A DNA stretch of 64,000 nt from the NCBI RefSeq assembly GCF_963678635.1, contig NC_087066.1:57988312-58052311 (forward strand), given 5' to 3'. Positions 12,139 through 21,911 of this stretch are shown here, in pieces; the first letter of the stretch is position 1, and each line of letters begins with the position of its first letter. A program made the position numbers and the translations under genes. Origin of the DNA: Symsagittifera roscoffensis. Its lineage: Eukaryota > Xenacoelomorpha > Acoela > Convolutidae. The notes beneath the pieces were generated by a model that had not been told where the DNA came from, made no database searches, and saw only the letters and a list, made by a program, of their open reading frames with translations.

Positions 12139-12509
12139 CATGCTGGAGGGACCAAATGTTTGAAATTTATTTTGGCTAATATTCAAAAATCTGAGGGAAA
12201 TCGGAAAAATCTCAAAGTAAGCAAATAAATCCAGGCCATTAGTGTTAATATTCACCGATTAGATAATAAGCAGATGAAAGAAAATAGAGCCGAATCGAAG
12301 GCGGATTGGAAAAAAATGAATAATTAAAGTAAACTGATTTAGTAAAATGGAAAATAAAAAACTAAATTTATTATATCTGCACCTATTATATCTGCATCTA
12401 TTTTCTGTTAATATTGACTTTGATTTTGTGAGAAAGGCATTTAGCCAATAAGAACGCGTAGCGATATTGATTGCTTAAAATGTTTTCAGCAGTCGGTCCC
12501 TCCAGCATG
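12139..12509. mobile_element. MITE with CATGCTGGAGGGACC terminal repeats
   Basis: The 15-bp end CATGCTGGAGGGACC (12139-12153) is matched perfectly in inverse by GGTCCCTCCAGCATG (12495-12509). The 371-bp interior is AT-rich with no ORF. I could not see a convincing target-site duplication, so the superfamily is open. Confidence 0.75.
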
Positions 12510-13140
12510 AGAACCCTCCCCGAAGTTAGTTAGTGATCCGAAACTTGGCAGAGAAACAACCACATAAAGAACAAATAATCACACCTACAAAACCAGAAAA
12601 AACTAATTTTACTGATGCTTAGAAGATACTTACAAACAAATCACTGTCAGAAAAATTTTTCAATTGAAAGATTGAACTGCAGATCAATTAGAGAGGACTA
12701 TCGTTACCAGTTTCAGAAAAAAAAGAATAGTCGGTTACTGTGCAAGTAGCACAGAAACATCCGACCACTAAAATAAAAAAAAACTTAAAAAAAAACAATT
12801 CCTTTGTTTTTAAAATCTGACAATTTTTTCTTATTCATGGTGTTATGAGAGGAAGGAAGAAAGAAGGAACTTCTAGAACTCATCGTTAGTCAATTACGAT
12901 ATCATATTAGGTAAAATTGACATCCTTTTTTTAGAAAAAAAATTTATAAAAAAATCAAAAAAAGGCTAAAAACTTTTTAAAAATTTTTTCTGCAGAAGAC
13001 GCTAATAAAAGTTCGAATCATAATTTCACTGAAATGATAACAAATTGTCAAGGCTTAACTTGAATCATAAGATATTGTAAAACATGCACGCTAGCTTTAC
13101 TAGCCCAAAATTAGACTCCCGCACCGAGCGCCCATGGATC

Positions 13141-13359
13141 CAGGGGCGGATTTAGGGTGGGCGGATTTAGGGTGGGCGGAGGGGCGGACGCCCCTCTCCC
13201 CTTACGGGTTGCACAGAAACTTGGACCAAAACAGCGACTTTTTAGTGCTTTAGGAGAGCTCTGAAAACCAATTTGGTCGGCTTAAAAAGTCGACAACATT
13301 TGGATTTTTTTTTGAAAGTCCGCCGCCCCCCTCTCGAGAAAATCCTAGATCCGCCCCTG
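13141..13359. mobile_element. hAT-like MITE, CAGGGGCGGAT family, copy H1 (internally deleted)
   Basis: It starts CAGGGGCGGATTTAGG and ends CCTAGATCCGCCCCTG, an inverted pair. It is flanked by 8-bp duplications CATGGATC (13133-13140) and TATGGATC (13360-13367). An 8-bp TSD and CAGGG ends fit the hAT superfamily. No transposase is present. The orthologous copy at 16850-17277 is longer, so about 209 bases were lost here. Confidence 0.85.
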
Positions 13360-14250
13360 TATGGATCAAAATTGACTATTTTGTCAAATAATAGTCTGTG
13401 TCTTTAAAATTACAAAATTATCATTTAAAATCCATTAAAAAAGTTCATTAGATAAATCTATTAAAGCAATTAAATCCATTTTTAGGTCAAAATGATCCAT
13501 CTCTTACAATAAATTTGTTTGAGAGTTTTTTGAAGGTATTTACAAATATCTAATAGAAAAATATCAGTTAATGTTCGGTTCAATTGCTTTGTTTTACATT
13601 TCATAACTTTTAATATGCCTTGAGCTCAGTTCATAACAGTTTAATATTCTATTTTTTATTTAGCCACGATCGCCGATCGCCAAAGCCTTCTCCTCATGTT
13701 CAAGTACGCAATTCTCCCTCCCAAGGAAGTAACTTCCCCCCAACTTGCCCTTCCCGCCCCTCAATTCCCCTAGTAAATTCGCTTTGCTTAAGCGTGGTTT
13801 GGTTGGTTTGAGAGGGATGGGTAATTTGAGGAGTTACAGTTGAGCGTGGTTTTGTGGGGGAATTCAACGGAATTTTATCGCTTTCCCACACTTTTATCGC
13901 ACAAATTGTAGGAAGGGGAAGGGTTGAGGGGATTAGGGGAAGGGGAATGGGTAGAGGATGGGGGAGGGGGCTGGAGGGGTGTGGTTCAATGATTGAGCGT
14001 AGTTTGAGAGGGGGTATGAACGAAATTTCATCGCATCTTTTCAGCACAAAATATTACAGACATAGAACAGAATACAGTTTCGCGCAAATTTTTTGATAAA
14101 TTGTATGAAAAAAACGATTATAGGAAAAATATTATAATCGATAAAAACGATTTTTAGTGGCTTTTTACTTGAACAAAATAATTGATTATAATGGACTATC
14201 TTACCAAAAATATTCAATTTCAGTGCCAAAAACAATGGATTATAATCGAT

Positions 14251-14901
14251 CAGGGGCGGATTTAGGGAGAAGGAGGAGATTCGACCCCATGGATTCTACT
14301 CAGGGATTTGACCCCACGCCGACCCAAAGGGTCCCCCTTTGGTACTTTGGCTCTTTTCCAGTTTCCCCCCTTTCAAATTTAATTGTGAAAAGCTTATTTA
14401 ACGATGTCATAATGCAAGGAAATTTGGCGTGGTGAACAAATCGACAACTGTGAACAGATTTGTTCTTCATACTTTACATCGTAACATCACGCGTTTAGCC
14501 GTAATAACACGTAAATTAAACATAAAACTCGTCATTTTGAAAAGGGGGGGGGGGAACTGGAAAAGAGCAAAAGAGCCGGTACTTTTTAAGAAATCCATTT
14601 TTGGTGACGGACCCTTAAATTTTTCTAAAGGCGCCTTTGTCGCCAAAATATACTAACTTTGAGTGGGAGCGCAAGCCAAAAAAAACACGATTTTTTGTGA
14701 AAATTTTTCAAAAAGTGCCCAAAAGCGGCTTTTTTTTACCTGTTTTTTCAAAAATTTTACCAAAACAGCGTCTTTTTAGTGCTTTAGGAGAGCTGCACAA
14801 ATCAATTTGGCCGACCTAAAAAAAAAGGTCGTCAAAATGTTCAAATTTTTTTTGAAAATTTGCCCCCCCCCCCCCTCGAGAAAATTCTAGTTCCGCCCCT
14901 G
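14251..14901. mobile_element. hAT-like MITE, CAGGGGCGGAT family, copy H2
   Basis: Ends CAGGGGCGGATTTAGG and TAGTTCCGCCCCTG, with a perfect 8-bp TSD TAATCGAT on both sides (14243-14250 and 14902-14909). It contains a younger GGCTC MITE at 14349-14577 whose TSD lies in this element's own sequence. The insertion falls in an ATCGAT palindrome of the surrounding CCCGCAC element. Confidence 0.9.
14349..14577. mobile_element. GGCTCTTTT MITE, copy 1 (innermost of four nested insertions)
   Basis: It starts GGCTCTTTTCCAGTTTCCCC and ends GGAACTGGAAAAGAGC plus AAAAGAGCC. The perfect 8-bp TSD GGTACTTT lies at 14341-14348 and 14578-14585. Family members at 16176, 18273, 20033, 39220 and 59358 share ends and TSD length. 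No ORF of its own is visible. Confidence 0.85.
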
Positions 14902-15182
14902 TAATCGATTATAATTACTGATAATTATTTTTCTCAAAAATAATTGATTATGAAGACAAAATAACCGATTTTGTGGCCTAATTTTTTTTTTATCTGTAAA
15001 GGATTATAATCGATTATTTTGGTCTCGGAAATCCATTATATTATTTAAAATTGATGGACGCTGGAGTGCGGGCTAAAAATTTTCAAGCAGTTTTTCTCGA
15101 AACTGGGAGAATTTTTTAAAAACTTTTTGATGTCATTCGAATTAAAACTGATAGAGTTTTAACACTAGATATCACTCAGATC

Positions 15183-15592
15183 CAGGGGCGGATTTACGGG
15201 GGGGCGGACGCCCCCTCCCTCAGGGGTTCGACCCCCTGCCGACCCAAAGGGTCCCCCTTTGGTACTTTTAAAAAACCCAGTTTTGGCCGACCAACCTTAA
15301 AATTTTTCTAAAGGCGCCTTCGGTGCCAATATATACTAATTTTGAGGGGGGAGCGCGCGCCGAAAAAACGCAATTTTTCGGTCGAATATTTCCAAAAAGT
15401 GCCTAAAAACGCCTTTTTTTCAAAATTTTGCCTGCGGCGCACAAAATTTGACCAAAGTAGGGACAAAACAGTGCTTTGGGGGAGCTCGAAAAATCAATTT
15501 GGTCGACCTACAAAAAACAGTCGACAAAATTTTCGAAACTTTTTTGAAAATCCGCACCCCCCCCCCTCGAGAAAATCCTAGATCCGCCCCTG
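15183..15592. mobile_element. hAT-like MITE, CAGGGGCGGAT family, copy H3
   Basis: Ends CAGGGGCGGATTTACGG and CCTAGATCCGCCCCTG, with the perfect 8-bp TSD CTCAGATC at 15175-15182 and 15593-15600. It is inserted in the right part of the hairpin element. No transposase. Confidence 0.9.
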
Positions 15593-16175
15593 CTCAGATC
15601 AATCTTAAGAATATTTGTGATACCTGAAATTAAAAACTAAAAAGGAAAAGAAACAACTAAAACGTCCAAATACAAAACTCCTACCCATTTTCAATGGTCA
15701 GAACAGTTACCAAAAAACGTTTGTTCTGTATTAACTGATTTATTCGATTAAACTAATTGTTATAAATCATTAGAACTATTGACACTATTGAGCTCAAAAT
15801 TTACACAAAAAAGATTCCCCTACTACTAGCATTTAAGTTCTAGTGTTTGAAGCTTTGTTCGATTTGATGGGTTAAATTATGGGCGCTCCCTTTTCATTTA
15901 TCTATAATTTTAATTGCGTCAACGCCAGATACTTGATCCTAACTAACCATTGTACTATTGTAAATACTCATCCGTAAATAGATTGAAAGAAAACTAATAG
16001 TAGTCATAGAATTAATTTTTTTAGTTAATAAACCCGAAGGCCTGCCTAACCCGAAGGTTAAATATTTATTTTGACAAGAGCGCAAATTACGAGCACCCTT
16101 TAAGTTTTTGAACCCACAATCATATGATTGCTGGGCGCTATCACTACCGGAAAGCCACAACGCCAAGGAATTCCC

Positions 16176-16267
16176 GGCTCGTTTTCCTTTTCCCCCACCT
16201 GCAAATTTTACTAGTGAAATTTTGTTCACATCATCCGAATGCTACGAAAACTGGAGGGAAAAGAGCC
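16176..16267. mobile_element. GGCTCTTTT MITE, 92-bp deleted copy
   Basis: Ends GGCTCGTTTTCC and GGGAAAAGAGCC, flanked by GAATTCCC and GAATTCTC (7 of 8 matching). At 92 bp it is less than half the size of the 199-229 bp copies, so it is an internally deleted derivative. It recurs at the equivalent site of unit B. Confidence 0.75.
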
Positions 16268-16849
16268 GAATTCTCTGCTACCTTCGCTTATAACTTTCCC
16301 TTTTATAGTATAACTTTTGCCTAAACCGTTGTTAATTTCGGATGCTTTAAATGCTGACTGAAGTTCTGCTGCACTCACTGATAGTTTCAGTCATCGTGAC
16401 GTTTTTTGGAAGTCCCAACAGCTTTTCGGCAGTTTGGTTCAAAAAGTTTGTTAAAATGAGTCATGAAAATCGGACTCATTAGTTTAAGAAAGTTTACCAA
16501 TACTAAATTCCTTTGTTTTTAAAATCTGACATTTTTTTCTCATTCATGGTGTTATGAGAGGATGGAAGGAAGAAGGAACTTCTAGAACTCATCGTTAGTC
16601 AATTACGATATCATATTATGTAAAATTGACATCCTTTTTCTTCGAAAAAAATTTTATAAAAAAATCAAAAAAGGCTAAAAACTTTTTAAAAATTTTTTCT
16701 GCAGAAGACGCTAATAAAAGTTCGAATCATAATTTCACTGAAATGATAACAAATTGTCAAGGCTTAACTTGAATCATAAGATATTGTAAAACATGCACGC
16801 TAGCTTTACTAGCCCAAAATTAGACTCCCGCACCGAGCACCCATGGATC

Positions 16850-17277
16850 CAGGGGCGGATTTAGGGTGGGCGGATTTAGGGTGGGCGGAGGGGCGGACGC
16901 CCTCTCCCTTACGGATTCGAACCCCTGCCGATTATTCTGGGTCCTCCCTTTGATTATTCTGAGATGTCCACTTTTGGCGACGGACCTAAAATTTTTCTAA
17001 AAGCGTATTCGGCGCCAAAATATACTAATTTTGAGGGGGGTGCCAAAAAAAACGCGTTTTTTGGTCAAAATGTTCCAAAAAATACCTGAAAACGCTTTTT
17101 TGGCCTTTTTTTCAAAATTTTGCCTGTTGCACAGAAACTTTGGCCAAAACAGCGACTTTTTAGTACTTTAGGAGAGCTCTGAAAACCAATTTGGTCGGCT
17201 TAAAAAGTCGACAACATTTGGAATTTTTTTTGAAAGTCCGCCGCCCCCCTCTCGAGAAAATCCTAGATCCGCCCCTG
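16850..17277. mobile_element. hAT-like MITE, copy H4 (full-size counterpart of H1)
   Basis: Same flanks as H1 (CATGGATC and TATGGATC) and same ends, but 428 bp. It keeps the middle part with GCGCCAAAATATACTAATTT that other members also carry, so it shows the undeleted state of H1. Confidence 0.9.
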
Positions 17278-18165
17278 TATGGATCAAAATTGACTATTTT
17301 GTCAAATAATAGTCTGTGTCTTTAAAATTACAAAATTATCATTTAAAATCCATTAAAAAGTTCATTAGAAAAATCCATTAAAGCAATTAAATCCATTTTA
17401 GGTCAAAATGATCCATCTCTTACAATAAATTTGTTTGAGAGTTTTTTGAAGGTATTTACAAATATGTTATAGAAAGATATCAGTTAATGTTCGGTTCAAT
17501 TGCTTTGTTTTACATTTCATAACTTTTAATATGCCTTGAGCTCAGTTCATAACAGTTAAATATTTTATTTTTTATTTAGCCACGATCGCCGATCGCCAAA
17601 GCCTTCTCCTCATGTTCAAGTACGCAATTCTCCCTCCCAAGGAAGTAACTTCCCCCCAACTTGCCCTTCCCACCCCCAATTCCCCTAGTAAATTCGCTTT
17701 GCTTAAGCGTGGTTTGGTTGGTTTGAGAGGGATGGGTAATTTGAGGAGTTACAGTTGAGCGTGGTTTTGTGGGGGAATTCAACGGAATTTTATCGCTTTC
17801 CCACACTTTTATCGCACAAATTGTAGGAAGGGGAAGTGTTGAGGGGATTCGGGGAAGGGGAATGGGTAGAGGATGGGGGAGGGGGCTGGAGGGATGTGGT
17901 TCAATGATTGAGCGTAGTTTGAGAGGGGGTATGAACGAAATTTCATCGCATCTTTTCAGCACAAACTATTACAGACATAGAACAGAATACAGTTTCGCGC
18001 AAATTTTCTGATAAATTGTATGAAAAAAACGATTATAGGAAAAATATTATAATCGATAAAAACGATTTTTAGTGGCTTTTTATTTGAACAAAATAATTGA
18101 TTATAATGGACTATCTTACCAAAAATATTCAACTTCAGTGCCAAAAACAATGGATTATAATCGAT

Positions 18166-18763
18166 CAGGGGCTGATTTAGGGGGGGGGGGGGGGGGGGGG
18201 AGATTCGACCCCATGGATTCTACTCAGGGATTCGACCCCACGCCGACCCAAAGCGTCCCCCTTTGGTACTTTGGCTCTTTTCCAGTTTCCCCCCTTTCAA
18301 AATTTAATTGTGAAAAGCTTATTTAACGTTGTCATAATGCAAGGAAATTTGGCGTGGTGAACAAATCGACAACTGTGAACAGATTTGTTTTTCATACTTT
18401 ACATCGTAACATCACGCGTTTAGCCGTAATAACACGTAAATCAAACATAAAACTCGGTATTTTGAAAAGGGGGGAACTGGAAAAGAGCAAAAGAGCCGGT
18501 ACTTTTTAAGATATCCATTTTTGGTGACGGACCCTTAAATTCTTCTAAAGGCGCCTTTGGCGCCAAAATATACTAACTTTGAGTGGGAGCGGCTTTTTTT
18601 TACCTGTTTTTTCAAAAATTTTACCAAAACAGCGTCTTTTTAGTGCTTTAGGAGAGCTGCACAAATCAACTTGGCCGACCTAAAAAAAAGTCGTCAAAAT
18701 GTTGTTCAAATTTTTTTTGAAAATTTGCCCCCCCCCCTCGAGAAAATCCTAGATCCGCCCCTG
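18166..18763. mobile_element. hAT-like MITE, copy H5 (counterpart of H2)
   Basis: Begins CAGGGGCTGATTTAGG and ends CCTAGATCCGCCCCTG, with TAATCGAT flanks. It holds the GGCTC MITE at 18273-18497 and a long G run near 18180-18200. A 51-base stretch present in H2 is missing after GAGTGGGAGCG. Confidence 0.9.
18273..18497. mobile_element. GGCTCTTTT MITE, copy in unit B
   Basis: Counterpart of 14349-14577 with the same GGTACTTT target-site duplication (18265-18272, and directly after 18497). Confidence 0.85.
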
Positions 18764-19042
18764 TAATCGATTATAATTACTGATAATGATTTTTCTCAAA
18801 AATAATTGATTATGAAGACAAAGAACCGATTTTGTGGCCTAATTTTTTTTTATCTGTAAAGGATTATAATCGATTATTTTGGTCTCGGAAATCCATTATA
18901 TTATTTAAAATTGATGGACGCTGGAGTGCGGGCTAAAAATTTTCAAGCAGTTTTTCTCGAAACTGGGAGAATTTATTAAAAACTTTTTGATGTCATTCGA
19001 ATTAAAACTGATAGAGTTTTAACACTATATATCACTCAGATC

Positions 19043-19450
19043 CAGGGGCGGATTTACGGGGGGGCGGACGCCCCCTCCCTCAGGGGTTCAACCCCCTGCC
19101 GACCCAAAGGGTCCCCCTTTGGTACTTTTAAAAAACCCAGTTTTGGCCGACCAACCTTAAATTTTTCTAAAGGCGCCTTCGGTGCCAATATATACTAATT
19201 TTGAGGGGGAGCGCGCGCCGAAAAAACGCAATTTTTCGGTCGAATATTTCCAAAAAGTGCCTAAAAACGCCTTTTTTTTCAAAATTTTGCCTGCGGCGCA
19301 GAAAATTTGACCAAAGTAGGGACAAAACAGTGCTTTGGGGGAGCTCGAAAAATCAATTTGGTCGGCCTACAAAAAAAAGTCGACAAAATTTTCGAAACTT
19401 TTTTGAAAATCCGCACCCCCCCCCTCGAGAAAATCCTACATCCGCCCCTG
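19043..19450. mobile_element. hAT-like MITE, copy H6 (counterpart of H3)
   Basis: Ends CAGGGGCGGATTTACGG and ATCCGCCCCTG, TSD CTCAGATC on both sides; same site as H3. Confidence 0.9.
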
Positions 19451-20032
19451 CTCAGATCAATCTTAAGAATATTTGTGATACCTGAAATCAAAAACTAAAA
19501 AGGAAAAGAAACAACTAAAACGTCCAAATACAAAACTCCTACCCATTTTCAATGGTCAGAACAGTTACCCAAGAACGTTTGTTCTGTATTAACTGATTTA
19601 TTCGATCAAACTAATTGTTATAAATCATTAGAACTATTGACACTATTGAGCTCAAAATTTACACAAAAAGATTTCACTGCTACTAGCATTTAAGTTCTAG
19701 TGTTTGAAGCTTTGTTCGATTTGATGGGTTAAATTATGGGCGCTCCCTTTTCATTTATCTATAATTTTAATTGCGTCAACGCCAGATACTTGATCCTAAC
19801 TAACCATTGTACTATTGTAAATACTCATTCGTAAATAGATTGAAAGAAAACTAATAGTAGTCATAGAATTAATTTTTTTAGTTAATAAACCCGAAGGCCT
19901 GCCTAACCCGAAGGTTAAATATTTATTTTGACAAGAGCGCAAATTACGAGCACCCTTTAAGTTTTTGAACCCACAATCATATGATTGCTGTGCGCTATCA
20001 CTACCGGAAAGCCACAACACCGACGAATTCCC

Positions 20033-20124
20033 GGCTCTTTTTCCTTTTCCCCCACCTGCAAATTTTACTAGTGAAATTTTGTTCACATCATCCGAATGCT
20101 ACGAAAACTGGAGGAAAAAGAGCC
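20033..20124. mobile_element. GGCTCTTTT MITE, 92-bp deleted copy in unit B
   Basis: Starts GGCTCTTTTTCC and ends GGAAAAAGAGCC, between GAATTCCC and GAATTATC. It is the counterpart of 16176-16267, and its ends are closer to the family consensus. Confidence 0.75.
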
Positions 20125-20675
20125 GAATTATCTGCTACCTTCGCTTATAACTTTCCCTTTTATAGTGTAACTTTTGCCTAGACCGTTATTAATTTCGGAT
20201 GCTTTAAATGCTGACTGAAATTCTGCTGCACTCACTGATAGTTTCAGTCATCTTGACGCTTTTTGGAAGTCCCAACATTTTTTCGGCAGGTATCGAAAGT
20301 TCGACCAGATCAAAGTTTTGTTCAAAAAGGTTGTTAAAATGAGTCACGAAAATCGGACTCATTAGTTTAAGAAATTTTACCAATACTAAAAAATATCAAA
20401 ACAAAGTCTAACGTTGAGATTCGTAGGCCCGCTGTATCATAGGAAATTGTTTGCTATTCCATCGATGCTTCAATCCGCCCGGGAACCCAGTTTGAGAGTT
20501 GAAATGCAGAAGTGCAAAGAAAGCTTCTTCAGATGCAAATGAAGACTTGTTTTTGCTTTTGCTGTGCACTCTAAAAATTTATCGTGTAATTTTATCCGAC
20601 AAGCTATCCTGTGATGCAAAAAATTGAGTAAAACACAGTATATCGAATGATTACTCACGACAAACAAGTATAGCC

Positions 20676-21010
20676 GGTTACTGTGCAAGTAGCACAGAAT
20701 GTTCCGACCATAGTCTTTAAAAATCTACGAAAAACCAAAAAAAAAGTTAATCAAAAAAAGTTAACAAGTTATTGTAAACGGCCTAAATTAATCATAAGCA
20801 AGCGTGCTCGCTGGTTTTTACTCGTCGCTCGAAATTAAACGAAAATCAAAACTTTCAAACCGGTCTTTCTTGACTCTTGAAGAATTTTTTGGGATATTTT
20901 AATGTGATTCGAAGCCCGACTGGAAGGGCTTTAATTAGATATATCACTCAGCTCAGTCCGACGAGTATTTGTGGAACCTGATTTTGCTTGAAAAGCAAAT
21001 AAAAAGAAAA
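20676..21010 (+). mobile_element. Hairpin-ended element, copy 2 (shortened)
   Basis: Starts GGTTACTGTGCAAGTAGCAC with the same CTGTGC/GCACAG hairpin, then AGAATGTTCCGACCATAGTC. It runs through the family's CAAACCGG and GTTCGAA-like middle to ACCTGATTTTGC and stops where the next copy begins, so its right end is missing. Confidence 0.65.
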
Positions 21011-21021
21011 CAAGGCTAGCT

Positions 21022-21565
21022 GGTTTCTGTGCATGTAGCGCAGAATGTTCTGACCACCATCTTAGAAAAAAAACAAAAACTTTTTTTTTAAATTAGTGTC
21101 TTTTTTTTTCTGCATGGTATGATAAAAAGACCTGAACGAAAAAAAGAGTTAAGCATATTTGACAGGCATAGTAATAAAGGAAAAACAGTTTTCGAAGTGA
21201 ACTGACTAAAAAAAAAATAATGTATAAAAAAAGTTTTTGGAACTTTTATCCTTTGTTTAGAAATATTTTTGTTCGAGTGCAATTAAGTTTTTACGTTTTA
21301 AAGTAAGCTTAAATAAGCTATTGTAAGCCTACACGCTCACGCCATATTAGTTCGAAATTAGACCAAAAATCAAAAACTTCAAACCGGTTTTTCTAGAAAT
21401 TTTTCAATGTCGTTCGAATCACGACTGAAAGGGCTGCAATATAATGAATCACAGTCCAATGGTTGTTTGTAGTACCTGATCTTGCGTTGAAAACAGAAAA
21501 ATAAGCTAAAAGACTCCCGAATACAAAGTTCCTCCCCATTTTCAAAGGTCGGAAGAAAAATAACC
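21022..21565 (+). mobile_element. Hairpin-ended element, copy 3 (most complete)
   Basis: Left end GGTTTCTGTGCATGTAGCGC (hairpin CTGTGC/GCGCAG) followed by AGAATGTTCTGACCA. Right end AAGGTCGGAAGAAAAATAACC is its inverse without the hairpin. At 544 bp and free of insertions, it best shows the element's structure. No ORF of note. Confidence 0.65.
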
Positions 21566-21642
21566 GTGAGCAGAAAAATCGATTGAAAAATCCAATTACC
21601 ACAATAAAGCTACTTCATTCGTTATCATGGTTTTATAATGGG

Positions 21643-21911
21643 TTACAAAATCGTGTGCTCATTTTGTACCGACAAATCGTGTGTAAGAATGTACGCAATT
21701 TTTTTGTGTGTTAGCACACGACACATTTTTGGAGTGTAAGGGTCGATGCTGAAATAGTCCAGCAAAGTGTTTGTCATGTTGTCGTGGTCCTTCACAAACT
21801 TGACTGCCTCGAACGAGAGCACGTAGTGGCCTGAACTTTTGAACTGTTTGAGACCCCAGGGTAGTGGCTGCGTGGGAAATCGTTCATTCCGTCTATCCAT
21901 TTGCATCGGCC
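21643..21911 (-). CDS. GCNT-like gene, exon 3 (donor or stop uncertain)
   Basis: Acceptor TGATTGCAG before 21911 restores the glycine codon opened in exon 2. The exon codes PMQMDRRNERF, then LKQFKSSGHYVLSFEAVKFV, which matches the family's K-SAYFVLSR-FV block. After YFSIDPYTP the reading no longer looks like the family and runs to a stop at 21643. The true donor is probably before that; GT sites exist near 21725 and 21662. The following family block is not recognisable downstream, where hairpin elements and the duplicated repeats begin. Confidence 0.7.

Larger units (their letters stand above)
13118..15072. mobile_element. CCCGCAC-ended element with ATCGATT motifs, copy A
   Basis: The left end CCCGCACCGAGCGCCCAT (13118) is matched in inverse by the right end ATGGACGCTGGAGTGCGGG (to 15072). 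The terminal regions carry many palindromic ATAATCGATTAT words (14120-14250, 14902-15040). It is inserted in the hairpin element between ATTAGACT and CTAAAAATTTT. The element at 22797-23891 has related ends and the same ATCGATT habit, so both probably belong to one family. The interior has a pyrimidine-rich and a G-rich block (13680-13990) but no transposase. Confidence 0.6.
12733..15711 (+). mobile_element. Hairpin-ended element, copy 1 (host of nested insertions)
   Basis: The left end GGTTACTG leads into the hairpin CTGTGC-AAGTA-GCACAG (12738-12754), then CCGACCA. The right end TGGTCAGAACAGTTACC (to 15711) is the inverse of the left end without the hairpin. Without insertions the element would be about 550-700 bp, like the copy at 21022-21565. 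Here it is enlarged by a CCCGCAC-ended element, three CAGGGG elements and one GGCTC MITE. No transposase ORF is present, so it is non-autonomous. Confidence 0.65.
12799..16503. repeat. Tandem segmental duplication, unit A
   Basis: Unit A begins with ATTCCTTTGTTTTTAAAATC (12801) and is followed directly by unit B, which starts with the same words at 16505. The two share the same nested transposons at the same sites over their whole length. A is shorter mainly because its first CAGGGG element (13141-13359) has lost about 209 bases that unit B keeps (16850-17277). Both units end near TTTACCAATACTAA. Confidence 0.9.
16827..18932. mobile_element. CCCGCAC-ended element, copy B
   Basis: Duplicate of 13118-15072 with the same ends (CCCGCACCGAGC and GGAGTGCGGG) and the same inner insertions. 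See copy A for the family argument. Confidence 0.6.
16504..20390. repeat. Tandem segmental duplication, unit B
   Basis: Second copy of unit A with all nested elements at the same positions. It lacks the first ~65 bases of the hairpin element, including the hairpin, so the duplication breakpoint lies inside that element near its left end. It keeps the full first CAGGGG element but has lost 51 bases near 18591 that unit A retains. The units have therefore diverged by independent deletions as well as point changes. Confidence 0.9.

Noticed and set aside
13700-14047. Minus-strand ORF of 115 codons (and 128 codons at 17576-17962), with the opposite plus-strand ORFs
   Set aside because: They arise from the G-rich/C-rich low-complexity block within a transposon. 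The residues are mostly P, L, S or G, R, and both strands are open.
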